Source of the DNA: Promethearchaeia archaeon | GTDB taxonomy: Archaea; Asgardarchaeota; Lokiarchaeia; Sigyniarchaeales; SOKP01 | Assembly: GCA_029856105.1 (NCBI GenBank) | Contig: JAHQWH010000193.1 | Span: 50,449-114,448, forward strand | DNA length: 64,000 nucleotides | Reading direction: 5' to 3' | Part shown: one piece after another, positions 26,040-35,286 of the stretch | Position numbering within the stretch: position 1 is the first letter of the stretch | How the letters are laid out: each line of letters starts with the position of its first letter | The notes under the pieces: model-generated | What the model was told of the DNA's origin: nothing | The model's input: only the letters and a program-made list of their open reading frames with translations | The model's database searches: none | Translations under genes and position numbers: made by a program

Positions 26040-27340
26040 GCGAAAAAGGAAAAGAGCTATATGAAAAAGTAAAAGAAAAGATAGAACAATTAAACGATAA
26101 AGATTCAGTCTACAGCAAGTTTGGAGATATCTGGAAGCTAGCAAGCTTAGGTAAGTATCGTTCCTTCGATTTACGATATCTTTACGAAGATACTAGTAGA
26201 GAATTTGTTGAAGAACACAAAGAACATCTTACCAAAATACGTGAAGATTTCGTTGAAAATATTGATGACTATGTAAAAAAATGCATAGATGTGATGCGTA
26301 AGACTAATAAATTTAAGGTTTATTACGCCAAAACAAACGAGGAAGCCCAAAAAATTTTTATGGAAGAGTTAGGAGATAATAAAGTTTTATACAAATCAAA
26401 ATCTTTGGAAGCAAAGGATATAGGAATAATTGATGTTTTAAAGAAAAATAATATAGAAATTAAAGAAACAGATTTAGGCGACGTCCTATGCCAACTATTT
26501 GATTACAAATATCCAAGTTTCACCTTAGCTCCTGGAGTTCAATTTACTGAAAAAGAAATCGTCGCAAAAATGAAGGAAAAATATGGAATAGATATAGAGG
26601 AGAAAGCAGAAGCAATAGTAGCCTATTACCGGAAGAATTATCGCCCAGAATTACTTAATGATGTTAAGGTTTCTCTTACATCAGCTAATGTAATTGCTGC
26701 AAATGATGGTTCTATCGTTCTAATTGAGAATGAAGGAAATATTAGTCTCTTAACTAGGGCGACTGAGAAACACATCGTTGTAGTAGGAATACAAAAAATC
26801 GTTCCAAATGTTTTTGATGCTCTAATTGTAGCTAAATTACATGAGAGAATAAATAATGTAGATGGAGCTTATATTAGTTTTATATCCGCGGCATCAAATA
26901 CTTCCGATATTCAAGGAAAGCGTGTATTTGGGATGTATGGTGCGAAAGAAGTAGTTATAATATTTGTAGATGACTGGAGAATTAAAGCAGCAAAAGAAAA
27001 TCTATTTTATAAAGATATTCTAAAATGTATCTCATGTAAAAGTTGTGATTATGTATGCACAGCTTCTCGAGCATTTGGTAATATCTACGCATCAAAATAC
27101 GGTATTGGAGCAATAAATATCGTTCGAGATTATATTCATAATGGAATCGAAGCTGCTGTTAAAGATGGTTTATTCTTATGTACAGGTTGCGAAAATTGTA
27201 CGAATTGGTGTCCTGTGGGAGTTGATTTAGCAGAAATCATGAAAAAACTTAAAAAAGAAGCTACTGAAAAAGAGCTTTGTCCTCCTTCGTTAAAAGAATA
27301 TAAAGAAAAAATATTCAGAGATAAGAACCCATTCATTTAA
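26036..27340 (+). CDS. LutB-like iron-sulfur protein (LUD domain plus ferredoxin)
   Basis: A 434-residue protein. The N-terminal ~300 residues form a LUD (lactate utilisation) domain, visible in the A-N-V-I-A-A-N-D-G-S-I-V-L-I-E-N-E-G-N pattern near residue 225. The C-terminal part holds two 4Fe-4S motifs: C-I-S-C-K-S-C-D-Y-V-C (about 328-338) and C-T-G-C-E-N-C-T-N-W-C-P (about 381-392). The layout is that of LutB, which works with LutA and often LutC; no lutC gene is present here. Its ATG overlaps the LutA-like stop by 4 bp, so both are made together. Confidence 0.83.
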   Translation: MSEKGKELYEKVKEKIEQLNDKDSVYSKFGDIWKLASLGKYRSFDLRYLYEDTSREFVEEHKEHLTKIREDFVENIDDYVKKCIDVMRKTNKFKVYYAKTNEEAQKIFMEELGDNKVLYKSKSLEAKDIGIIDVLKKNNIEIKETDLGDVLCQLFDYKYPSFTLAPGVQFTEKEIVAKMKEKYGIDIEEKAEAIVAYYRKNYRPELLNDVKVSLTSANVIAANDGSIVLIENEGNISLLTRATEKHIVVVGIQKIVPNVFDALIVAKLHERINNVDGAYISFISAASNTSDIQGKRVFGMYGAKEVVIIFVDDWRIKAAKENLFYKDILKCISCKSCDYVCTASRAFGNIYASKYGIGAINIVRDYIHNGIEAAVKDGLFLCTGCENCTNWCPVGVDLAEIMKKLKKEATEKELCPPSLKEYKEKIFRDKNPFI

Positions 27341-27455
27341 TTTTAGAATAAGATTATTTTTGTTTGGGTGCAAAATTTAGTGATTCAATATCAACATTTA
27401 AAGTAATATAAAATTGGTTTGATTTAATAATCCTATATTGTAATATAACGAATAG

Positions 27456-28085
27456 CTAATTAAAATAATAAAATAATAAACTAACTATTATTTGAGTAAG
27501 TATGCAAATAGTAAATAGCATGGAAAATGTCCCAAATTTCTCTTTCTTTCCAAATTTACCCACCCATATGCTCTCAGATTCTTTCCTGACTTTGAAAACA
27601 CCAGTTGATATTCCTATACTAAAAATCGCACTGTAAGTAAACATTCCAAGAATAGATCCAAAATCAATAATATTTAACAAGTAAAGTTCTAATGCTAAAA
27701 AAACTACGAGTGGCAAGAATATTATTTGAAACAAAAATATTGTTGATTTTAAATTTGCTATCGCTATCTGAAGTTTATTGAAACTATGAATATCCTCTTT
27801 TTCCTTGACTCTAAGTATAAGTTGCAAACAAATTTCACCAATTTCATTTAATATATATTTTCCATCAACATCTTTTTTAATCAGCAAATCGTTCATTTCT
27901 CTTAAATGATAGTTTAAAAGACTACTTTCCGGAATATTAAGATTTTTCAAAATTTGTGAGTAAGTTTGTGGACTTTTAGATAATTGTTTAAGAATTCCTC
28001 TCCGCATTGGATGTTTTAACAAGTTAAAAATTTGTGAAAGTTCTTTTTCTGAGAGATATTTATTTATTACTATCAAAATCACCAA
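27456..28085 (-). CDS. ArsR-type winged-helix protein with membrane helices
   Basis: A 209-residue protein. Residues ~10-95 form an ArsR/HTH_20-type winged helix (L-K-H-P-M-R-R-G-I-L, then S-Q-I-L-K-N-L-N-I-P-E-S-S-L-L-N-Y-H-L). Residues ~115-209 contain three hydrophobic helices, with a Lys-rich loop between the second and third. It is therefore a membrane-bound DNA-binding protein or one-component sensor, an arrangement frequent in archaea. The signal and targets are unknown. It converges on the LutB-like gene; an ATTGTAATATAAC stretch in the 115-bp gap between the two genes is weakly palindromic. Confidence 0.75.
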   Translation of the reverse strand: MVILIVINKYLSEKELSQIFNLLKHPMRRGILKQLSKSPQTYSQILKNLNIPESSLLNYHLREMNDLLIKKDVDGKYILNEIGEICLQLILRVKEKEDIHSFNKLQIAIANLKSTIFLFQIIFLPLVVFLALELYLLNIIDFGSILGMFTYSAIFSIGISTGVFKVRKESESIWVGKFGKKEKFGTFSMLFTICILTQIIVSLLFYYFN

Positions 28086-28237
28086 TTAATCAGAAAAAAG
28101 ATATTGATATAAACTTTTTTGGAAAATTTTCTTTACAAAAAAAAACTTACTTATTTTCGACTGGAAAATCGTAGATCATTTAAATTTAAATGCATTTTAT
28201 GTTAAGTTCAAAAAGGATTATTAATTCTATGTAAAAT

Positions 28238-29422
28238 CTATAGCTGATACATTGTTGAAAGGATTGTATTTGCTCTCAAAATTGCCAAATCTTCAAAACC
28301 TAGAATTTCAGCACAAGTTCGTTCCCCATTGCATGTTGATTTTAGTTTAGTCCATAGTACTTCAGCAATATCCTCAACTGTTTTATTTTCCGTAAAAATC
28401 TTACTCGCGTCAATATCGATATTTCCTGCCATCCATTCACAACTTCGTGTATTCCCACAAACTTTGATTACAGGGGCAACTGGATTCCCGCATGGACTTC
28501 CTCGACCTGTTGTCATAATAATTACCTGTGCTCCCGCAGCAGCAAGCCCCGTCATTGATTCTATATCTAATCCCGGTTCAATCATTAACCACAAACCCCT
28601 TCCTTTTGGGGGCTCCGAATAGTCTAATAATCCTTGGATAGGTGCCTTTCCTGCTTTGGCGATGGTACCTAATGATTTTTCCTCGATTGTAGTTAATCCA
28701 CCCTTTATATTTCCAGGTGTTGGTTGAATTCCTCGGAAATCTATTCCGAGTCTTCTAGTTCCTTCTAGAAATCGATTTAAAGTGGAATGGATTTTTTCAG
28801 CTACGTCTTTATTTACTGCCCTTTCAATTAGCAAATGTTCTGTACCTATCCATTCTGTAAATTCAGGAAGAATAGATGTGCCTCCTAAATTTACAACTTT
28901 ATCTGAGACAATTCCCAAAGAAGGATTAGCAGATATTCCCGATATTGAGTCAGAACTCCCACATTCTAATCCTAATACGAGATGAGAGAAGTCGAACGGT
29001 TCACGTTTTAATTCCTTTGCAGCCTCTGATATTTTTTTTCCAATTTTGATGCCTTTTTCTATTGCTGCAGTTGTTCCTCCTTGAATGTCTTGGACATCAA
29101 AGAATTCCACTGGTTTTTTTGATTGTTTAATTTTTCTTGCCAATAATTTACTGGTGATATTCTCACAACCTAAACCAACCACAATAACCCCATAAATATT
29201 TGGGTTTATTCCTAAACCAGATAAAGTTCGAACTGTATAATTAAAGTCTGGACCAAATTGACCGCAACCTAGCGGGTGCGTTATAGCAACCGCATTTTCA
29301 ATTTGGTTCGCAATTTGTCGTGTGACGTGATTAACGCATACTACTGAAGATATAACAGCTACTTTATTACGAATACCTACTTTTCCTTTAGGTCTTTGGT
29401 AACCAAAGAATTCTTCGGTTAT
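28238..29422 (-). CDS. UxaA-family hydro-lyase, large C-terminal subunit, apparent AUA start
   Basis: A 394-residue protein matching the C-terminal part of altronate/galactarate dehydratases (UxaA/GarD): G-Y-Q-R-P-K-G-K-V-G-I-R-N at the start, H-P-L-G-C-G-Q, V-G-L-G-C-E-N, L-E-C-G-S-S-D and M-T-T-G-R-G-S-P. It likely dehydrates a sugar acid with an Fe or Fe-S centre. The first ATG (29182) would cut off about 80 conserved residues. The frame extends up to a stop at 29428, and only ATA at 29422 fits: it sits 8 nt after GGAGGTG and forms an ATAA overlap with the upstream gene's stop. The family N-terminus then begins exactly at this codon. Works with the small subunit gene just upstream. Confidence 0.82.
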   Translation of the reverse strand: MTEEFFGYQRPKGKVGIRNKVAVISSVVCVNHVTRQIANQIENAVAITHPLGCGQFGPDFNYTVRTLSGLGINPNIYGVIVVGLGCENITSKLLARKIKQSKKPVEFFDVQDIQGGTTAAIEKGIKIGKKISEAAKELKREPFDFSHLVLGLECGSSDSISGISANPSLGIVSDKVVNLGGTSILPEFTEWIGTEHLLIERAVNKDVAEKIHSTLNRFLEGTRRLGIDFRGIQPTPGNIKGGLTTIEEKSLGTIAKAGKAPIQGLLDYSEPPKGRGLWLMIEPGLDIESMTGLAAAGAQVIIMTTGRGSPCGNPVAPVIKVCGNTRSCEWMAGNIDIDASKIFTENKTVEDIAEVLWTKLKSTCNGERTCAEILGFEDLAILRANTILSTMYQL

Positions 29423-29706
29423 TTTTTAGCCACCTCCAAATAGTAACTTTTTAGATTGTGTGTGTGAATCCAATCACCCGTTTTTATATCTTGAGTAGTT
29501 ATGCCAATAATTTGACCATATTTTTTTACTAATTCTCCTTTATTAATATCTTTCAGTGAGAATTTATGCCCCATCGGAATATTTTGATTTAAATTTATGA
29601 AAATTTCGTTTGATTTTAATTCAGTGTCTTTAGATATATCTATTAAAGCCGTAGCGCAATTATCATCCAAATGCATAATAATTAATTTATTTTTTAAATC
29701 AGACAT
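29419..29706 (-). CDS. UxaA-family hydro-lyase, small SAF-domain subunit
   Basis: A 95-residue protein equal to the N-terminal SAF domain of altronate dehydratase: I-M-H-L-D-D-N-C-A-T-A near the start, I-P-M-G-H-K-F near residue 45 and the D-W-I-H-T-H-N motif near residue 80. In many archaea and some bacteria this domain is a separate subunit. Its stop codon overlaps the start of the large subunit gene by 4 bp, and GGAGGTG lies inside its last codons, so the two are translationally coupled. It is divergent from the AOR gene, which may process the aldehyde or acid of the same pathway (inference). Confidence 0.85.
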   Translation of the reverse strand: MSDLKNKLIIMHLDDNCATALIDISKDTELKSNEIFINLNQNIPMGHKFSLKDINKGELVKKYGQIIGITTQDIKTGDWIHTHNLKSYYLEVAKK

Positions 29707-29821
29707 CTTAGATAAATAATTTTCAAATTCTATTTTATAATGTTTTTAAACTTTCTTAGCATTTATTATATTTAATAATTGTTTATGAATATATTACAAA
29801 TTTTTAAAAGAGTTAATAAAA

Positions 29822-31660
29822 ATGCCAAATGGTTATATGGGAAAAATTCTCTGGGTAAATCTTACTGATGGGACTTTTAAGGAAGAAGATGTGCCAGAAG
29901 AGTTATATCGGCAATATTTAGGCGGTTTTGGGTTAGCAGCTAAGTATATTTATGAAAATACGCCTAAAAATGTAGACCCTTTGGGTCCAGATGCAATATT
30001 AGGCTTTTTTCCAGGTTTCTTAACTGGAACATTGGCACCTCTTACAGGGAGATATATGGTAGCAGGTAAGTCGCCTCTTACGGGAACATGGGGGGATTCT
30101 CACTGTGGAGGTTTTTTCGGACCTGAAATAAAAAAATCTGGATACGATGGTATATTAATAAAAGGTATAGCAAATAGTCCAAAAATTATAACGATAATCG
30201 ATAATGAGAAGCAAATTATTGATGCACCAGACATATGGGGTTTAGATACCATAGAAACGGAAGAGAAATTATTAGAAAAATATTCAGGTGCTAGAATTGC
30301 TAGTATTGGGGTTGCTGGTGAAAATCTTTCTTTAATCTCAGGAATCGTAAATGATAAGGGAAGGATAGCAGCTAGATCTGGTTTGGGTGCTGTAATGGGT
30401 TCTAAAAAACTTAAGGCAATTGTATTAAAAGGAAACCAAAAAATTGGGTTAGTAGATAAGGATGCTCTTATTCAATTAGTGAAAGAATATAATAATAGCA
30501 TAAGCGCTGCTACAGTAGGTTCAATACAACTATGGAGGGATTTGGGTACACCATGGATGAATGACATCTCAGCTAAAACAGGTGATGCTCCTATAAAGAA
30601 TTGGGGTGGATCTTCTGCCGAAGATTTTACAACGGAAAGTCTAAATAAAATTACCGGTTTAGAGTTCGATAAATTTAAAGAAAAAAAATACGGTTGTTTT
30701 GGTTGCCCTGTCCAGTGCGGAGCTATATTGAAAGCACCCCAAATTAACATTGAAGAAACGCACAGACCTGAATATGAAACATGTGTATCTTTTGGACATC
30801 TTTTGTTGAATGACGATTTGCTTTCTATAATTGAAATTAATGAACTATGCAATCGTGGAGGAATTGATACAATTTCTGTTGGTGGAACTGTAGCTTATAC
30901 CATTGAATGCTATGAAAAAGGTTTACTAACTAAGGATGATTTAGATGGTCTTGAATTAAATTGGGGTAAATCAAAGGCAATTGTCGAATTAGTGAAAAAA
31001 ATTATTAGCCGCGATGGTATAGGAGATATTTTAGCTGACGGTTCGAAAGTTGCTTCAGAGAAACTTGGAAAGGGCGCTGAATATGCGATACATTCGATGG
31101 GGCAAGAACTTCCGATGCATTCACCTAAATATTACAAATCGCTAGGAATGTCCTATGCTTTCGATCCAACTCCGGGTAGGCACACCTCAGGATGTTTAGA
31201 TATGATGGTTGCAGGGCCATTGATGAAACCTGATGGACTTTTTTCGGGATTTAGTTTACCTAGAAAATTTAAAAGACCAAGCGAAGATCGTAATGAAGCA
31301 CTTAAATCGGTTTCAGCTCTTTGGCAAGCAACAAGTTGTACTGGCTTGTGTGAATTTGCTTACTTCTTCCAGAAATATCCTCTCACAGAATTTATAAAAT
31401 GCATTGTTGGTTGGGATATTACTATGGACGATATCGTAAAGATAGGAAAGCGTATTCAAACTCTAAGACAATCATTCAATGTTAGAGAAGGCATTGACAT
31501 GGCTAAAAACAAATTGCCAGAAAGGGCTGTAGGAGTAGACTATGTAGCAGATTACAAAGCTTACTGCGAAAGTTTCGGTTGGAACCCTGAAAATGGTCAA
31601 CCACTAAAAGAAACTCTTTCAGAATTAGATTTGGATTTTGTAATTAAAGACCTTTACTAA
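29822..31660 (+). CDS. aor: Tungsten-containing aldehyde:ferredoxin oxidoreductase
   Basis: A 612-residue AOR. The N-terminal M-G-K-I-L-W-V-N-L-T and G-G-F-G-L-A-A-K motifs, the A-P-L-T-G-R-Y and S-H-C-G-G-F-F-G-P motifs around the tungstopterin, and G-R-I-A-A-R-S-G-L-G-A-V-M-G-S-K-K are all present. Cluster ligands are C-F-G-C-P-V-Q-C (about residues 292-299) plus a later Cys in S-C-T-G-L-C-E. It oxidises aldehydes to acids with ferredoxin as acceptor. Compared with the AOR at 46.2 kb it has the full set of cluster cysteines. Divergent from the UxaA-type pair, suggesting sugar-acid or aldehyde catabolism. Confidence 0.93.
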   Translation: MPNGYMGKILWVNLTDGTFKEEDVPEELYRQYLGGFGLAAKYIYENTPKNVDPLGPDAILGFFPGFLTGTLAPLTGRYMVAGKSPLTGTWGDSHCGGFFGPEIKKSGYDGILIKGIANSPKIITIIDNEKQIIDAPDIWGLDTIETEEKLLEKYSGARIASIGVAGENLSLISGIVNDKGRIAARSGLGAVMGSKKLKAIVLKGNQKIGLVDKDALIQLVKEYNNSISAATVGSIQLWRDLGTPWMNDISAKTGDAPIKNWGGSSAEDFTTESLNKITGLEFDKFKEKKYGCFGCPVQCGAILKAPQINIEETHRPEYETCVSFGHLLLNDDLLSIIEINELCNRGGIDTISVGGTVAYTIECYEKGLLTKDDLDGLELNWGKSKAIVELVKKIISRDGIGDILADGSKVASEKLGKGAEYAIHSMGQELPMHSPKYYKSLGMSYAFDPTPGRHTSGCLDMMVAGPLMKPDGLFSGFSLPRKFKRPSEDRNEALKSVSALWQATSCTGLCEFAYFFQKYPLTEFIKCIVGWDITMDDIVKIGKRIQTLRQSFNVREGIDMAKNKLPERAVGVDYVADYKAYCESFGWNPENGQPLKETLSELDLDFVIKDLY

Positions 31661-31663
31661 TCA

Positions 31664-31687
31664 TTTTTTAATTTTTTTTTTCTTTTT
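31664..31687 (+). terminator. T-rich terminator after the AOR gene
   Basis: Starting 3-4 bases after the AOR stop, the coding strand has two long T runs (6 T, then 10 T) interrupted by AA and C, followed directly by an A run. Read from the other side the A run is also a T tract for the convergent PLP-enzyme gene, so the region can stop both transcripts. Confidence 0.55.
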
Positions 31688-31703
31688 AAAAAAAAAAGAT
31701 ATT

Positions 31704-32906
31704 TTAAGAAAATCTTTTACCATAACCTCTATATGTTTTATAAGTGTCTATTATTTCACCGTTCTGATAAATATAAACTTGATTAAAATGCTCTAAAGGT
31801 TCCCCTGCTTTACCAAACCTACAAAATATCGGGGCTCCAAGATCTAAATCTAATTGCTCCGGGTTGAAAGTAAAGGGCGTTTGCACTTCTCCGAATTCTT
31901 CGTCTTTAGATGTTATTAAATTCTTGGGGATAACAGGGATTGGTAATGCTCTTACGCTTCCAGAACTTACATAACCTCCTGAAAAAGCAGTTGCAATATT
32001 TTCTTTTGGCTTACGAACAATTTGAATAACGAAAAAAAGAGATGGTAAAAACTCGTTCAAAGAATTAATTGTATCGAAGATATGCGATTTAAAAAGCAAA
32101 GACCCTATACCAATTTCTGTTATAGAGGGTTCGGCAGCAGTTTCTTGAAAACACCCAGATCCTCCACCGTTAACAACTTCAGGTTTAAACCCGGCGTTAT
32201 TAAGGGCGTCTACAAAGTTTTGGCGCCAAATATTTACGTGTTTCCTAGATCTTTTTTTTGCAAATCTAAATAATGCTTTATCATCGCCTATACTAGCATT
32301 TTGAGCTTCGTAACCCATAATTCCCCTAAAATGCAAGTTATTTGCTTTACTTATTATTTGTGCTAGTTTCACTGCTGCTTCGGGTTCCCTTATTGGACTT
32401 CTATAAACGCCAACATTTCTTCCAAATAATTTGTCTGCAACATCTATTTCAATCAATGTATCAAATTCAACATCATTTTTAACTGCAAATTCTTCTAACA
32501 AATTAATCTGTTTTATATCGTCAACCATAACTGTAATGCTTACACCGTCTATGCTAGCTGCTTTGCATAATTCATCAACATCCACCTTAGACATCGTGGG
32601 ATAACCCAACAATATATCTTTAGTTTTATAATTTTCAGCGTAAAACAAAGCTTCAGCTGAATTATAAGTAAATATCCCGTTAACAAAATCCTCTTTTTCA
32701 ATTATATTTACCAATTCAGGAACTCTAACTGATTTAGTACATAATCTTAAACTTTTTTTCACTTTCTTTAAATAATTCCCAACACTTTCTAAATTCTGAT
32801 TGAAAGCATCGAGATCGCAGATTACCATAGGAAACTTTTTACCTTTAACTAAATCTTTTAATTCCTCATAACTAGTGGATAATATCAATCTATTTTTACC
32901 TTTCAA
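31704..32906 (-). CDS. PLP enzyme of the D-threonine aldolase / D-serine dehydratase-like family
   Basis: A 400-residue fold-type III PLP protein (alanine-racemase N-terminal barrel). The Schiff-base lysine is in L-C-T-K-S-V-R-V-P near residue 58; the phosphate-binding G-G-G-S-G-C is near residue 250. The C-terminal beta domain ends with F-C-R-F-G-K-A-G-E, matching the H-A-K-A-G-E region of D-serine dehydratase (DSD1) and D-threonine aldolase, but the histidine that binds the catalytic metal in those enzymes is not at the expected place here (F-G replaces H-A). It may therefore be a different deaminase, aldolase or racemase. A RidA gene 125 bp upstream on the same strand fits an enzyme releasing reactive enamines. 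Confidence 0.78.
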   Translation of the reverse strand: MKGKNRLILSTSYEELKDLVKGKKFPMVICDLDAFNQNLESVGNYLKKVKKSLRLCTKSVRVPELVNIIEKEDFVNGIFTYNSAEALFYAENYKTKDILLGYPTMSKVDVDELCKAASIDGVSITVMVDDIKQINLLEEFAVKNDVEFDTLIEIDVADKLFGRNVGVYRSPIREPEAAVKLAQIISKANNLHFRGIMGYEAQNASIGDDKALFRFAKKRSRKHVNIWRQNFVDALNNAGFKPEVVNGGGSGCFQETAAEPSITEIGIGSLLFKSHIFDTINSLNEFLPSLFFVIQIVRKPKENIATAFSGGYVSSGSVRALPIPVIPKNLITSKDEEFGEVQTPFTFNPEQLDLDLGAPIFCRFGKAGEPLEHFNQVYIYQNGEIIDTYKTYRGYGKRFS

Positions 32907-33031
32907 ATTTAATAATTAATTGATAGTACATGAAAATTACTTTTTAGACTTTGTTAATAAGGAATTGGCTTTGACAAAACCTAAAATTAGAAATAACAAT
33001 TAAGATAAAAAAAAAAAGATAATTAATTTAT

Positions 33032-33409
33032 TTACAGCGCTACTATAGCACTTATTTCTATTAACATACTAGCAAGAGGTAAATTTGATACTTCCACTGT
33101 TACTCTCGCGGGATAAGATTCAGAAACTCCGTTGTCATTAAAAAATTTTTTATAAACGCTGTTCATTTCGTTAAATTCTTTAATATTTTTTAAAAATACG
33201 GTTGTATTGACAATGTTCGAAATTTTACATCCAGCAGCTTCTACGATTTTTTTAATATTGGTTAGTGCAACTAAAGTCTGTTCTTTAATATCATTTGCAG
33301 GTTGAGCCGATCCTTGGCCAGAAACAAATAGTAAATTACTTGCTTTTATGCCCGGGCTATAAGGTCCCGCAACGGGAGTTCCAGGATTAATAATTTCAAT
33401 ACCTGACAT
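33032..33409 (-). CDS. ridA: RidA (YjgF) family enamine/imine deaminase
   Basis: A 125-residue RidA protein. P-Y-S-P-G-I, L-F-V-S-G-Q-G, N-T-T-V-F-L and the catalytic arginine in Y-P-A-R-V-T-V-E-V are present, with the usual C-terminal E-I-S-A-I-V. RidA hydrolyses 2-aminoacrylate and related enamines produced by PLP-dependent dehydratases, so the neighbouring PLP enzyme is an obvious source. I chose the ATG at 33409, which gives the normal family N-terminus (S-G-I-E-I-I-N-P), rather than a TTG six codons upstream. Divergent from hisS. Confidence 0.92.
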   Translation of the reverse strand: MSGIEIINPGTPVAGPYSPGIKASNLLFVSGQGSAQPANDIKEQTLVALTNIKKIVEAAGCKISNIVNTTVFLKNIKEFNEMNSVYKKFFNDNGVSESYPARVTVEVSNLPLASMLIEISAIVAL

Positions 33410-33569
33410 AATTAATTTTAAGCTCAATTATTTTAAAAGATTTTCTTCTCAAAACCTCCTAATTAGAAAAATCAAAAATCAAGTATTTTGGTTGAATAAA
33501 ATCGAAAAAAATATTTGTAAATGATCGTTTTTTTAAATAACTCTAGCGTTAATTTAATTGAATAATATT

Positions 33570-34919
33570 ATGTCTAAGAAATTTTCAACAAAACCACTAA
33601 GAGGAATGAAAGATTATTATCCACCGGATTTACGAGAAATAAACTGGATAATTGATACAATTCGAGATGTTGCGGAATTGTATAGTTATGAAGAATTTGA
33701 AAGTCCAAGATTAGAACCAATTGAGATTTTTGCTGCTAAATCTTCAGACGAGTTAGTGAATGAACAATCCTTCATAGTAGAGAAAAAAAAAGGAGAAAAG
33801 TTAATACTAATTCCAGAACTTACTCCATCGTTAGCGCGAATGATCACAGCAAAAAGTCAAGAACTTAAAAAACCCATAAGGTGGTTCTCAGTACCTACAT
33901 GTTATAGGTACGAGCGCCCACAGAAAGGCCGGAGAAGGGAATTCAAGCAAATTAATATGGACATCTTGGGAGAAAATAGTCTCTATGCCGAACTCGAAAT
34001 ATTCAATGCAGTTGTTGATATCTTTTTAGAATTTGGAGCCATTTCAGACCAATTTCAAATTTTTTATAATAATCGACGATTTATCGATTCTGTGTGTGAA
34101 CTGATACTAAATGTACCTAAAGAGAAATTAAAGTTAGTATATAAAGTATTAGATAAATTCGATAAATTAGAGGAATCGGAATTAGAGAGATTTGTTTTTG
34201 ACTCTTTCCAAGACGAGACAATTGTGCAAGGCATTTTTAAACTAAAAGAGTCTACATCTTTAGAGGATTTATTAAATAAATTTGAGGACATCCCCGAAGA
34301 GTTTTATAATTCTCGTGGTTATGTTGAATTATTAAATTTTAATTTATTACTTTCAGAAGCAAAAATCACCGAATATTGTACATTTTCTTCAAGCGTTGTT
34401 AGAGGTCTAGATTATTATACTGGCATTGTATTCGAAGTACTTGATACTGGAAAAGATAACATCAGAAGCATTTTTGGAGGAGGACGCTACGATGACTTGT
34501 TATCCCTATTCTCAGACGAAAAAATATCAGGAATAGGGTTTGGAATGGGCGTGTTAATGTTTTCATTATTCTTAAAAACATATAATTTAATTCCTGAAGA
34601 TATTAAAGAAAAAGTTTATACTGATACTATTTATATTGCCTCTATTAACGATAATGCGTCTAGTTACGCGTTAAAATTAGCAAAAATGGTTAGAGATGAG
34701 GATTTTCCGTGTATAATAGATTACAAGTTTAAAAATTTAAAAAACCAATTAAAAAAAGCTAATGAGCTCGGTGTTTTAGTCGTATTGATAATAGGACCAA
34801 AAGAAGCTGAGAATGATAAAGTTTCTATTAAAAATATGGCAACAGAAGAACAAAAAACAATTGATATCGGAGAATTAATTGACGAAATCTATAACATTAT
34901 TGAAGAATTTGGAAGTTAA
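33570..34919 (+). CDS. hisS: Histidyl-tRNA synthetase
   Basis: A class II synthetase of 449 residues. The N-terminal P-L-R-G-M-K-D-Y-Y, motif 2 around R-P-Q-K-G-R-R-R-E-F-K-Q, the HisRS-specific G-L-D-Y-Y-T-G-I-V-F-E-V, motif 3 G-G-G-R-Y-D-D-L and G-I-G-F-G-M-G are intact, and a C-terminal anticodon-binding domain (about 350-449) follows. It charges tRNA-His with histidine, recognising G-1:C73, which is present in the tRNA encoded at 1172-1335. The ATG at 33570 is preferred to an in-frame TTG 12 bp upstream. It is followed after 22 bp by a thioredoxin-like gene and probably shares its transcript. Confidence 0.94.
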   Translation: MSKKFSTKPLRGMKDYYPPDLREINWIIDTIRDVAELYSYEEFESPRLEPIEIFAAKSSDELVNEQSFIVEKKKGEKLILIPELTPSLARMITAKSQELKKPIRWFSVPTCYRYERPQKGRRREFKQINMDILGENSLYAELEIFNAVVDIFLEFGAISDQFQIFYNNRRFIDSVCELILNVPKEKLKLVYKVLDKFDKLEESELERFVFDSFQDETIVQGIFKLKESTSLEDLLNKFEDIPEEFYNSRGYVELLNFNLLLSEAKITEYCTFSSSVVRGLDYYTGIVFEVLDTGKDNIRSIFGGGRYDDLLSLFSDEKISGIGFGMGVLMFSLFLKTYNLIPEDIKEKVYTDTIYIASINDNASSYALKLAKMVRDEDFPCIIDYKFKNLKNQLKKANELGVLVVLIIGPKEAENDKVSIKNMATEEQKTIDIGELIDEIYNIIEEFGS

Positions 34920-34941
34920 AAAAAAAAGGAGATAGCATTAT

Positions 34942-35286
34942 TTGGATATAGAAGAGTTAAAAAAATTTGGAATTGATGGTCCTGATGAAGGTATATTTAT
35001 AATTGTTTTATGTTCTAAATGGTGTAGGTCTTGTAAATTATTCACTACAATATTAGAACAAATTAGAGACGAAGGTATTATAAAGTTAAAAATAGTTGAT
35101 ATTGGTGAAAGTTCTAAGTTAGCTCAAGAATTGAAAATCAATGCAATACCCGCTTTAATAATTTTTAAGGATGGCAAGCTCTTAAATAAAAACATTAAAT
35201 TGTATGGGGAATTAATCGTTAATAAAGGAATTACAATTGGATCTTTCAATGAAGAGATTTTGAAAGAGATAATTAACCAAATTTAA
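34942..35286 (+). CDS. Thioredoxin-like protein (active site CRSC), TTG start
   Basis: A 114-residue thioredoxin-fold protein with the redox motif W-C-R-S-C-K at about residues 27-32 and the cis-proline loop A-I-P-A near residue 75. It starts at TTG, preceded by an AAGGAG Shine-Dalgarno sequence 8-10 nt upstream within the hisS trailer. CRSC differs from the CGPC of housekeeping thioredoxins, so a dedicated partner (metal chaperone, Fe-S or selenoprotein reduction) is possible but not shown. Its stop overlaps by 4 bp a small minus-strand frame. Confidence 0.8.
   Translation: MDIEELKKFGIDGPDEGIFIIVLCSKWCRSCKLFTTILEQIRDEGIIKLKIVDIGESSKLAQELKINAIPALIIFKDGKLLNKNIKLYGELIVNKGITIGSFNEEILKEIINQI

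Noticed and set aside
25302..27340. Calling this pair HdrB plus an Hdr-type ferredoxin subunit
   Set aside because: The second protein has a LUD domain with two C-terminal clusters, as in LutB, and no HdrC-sized protein is present.
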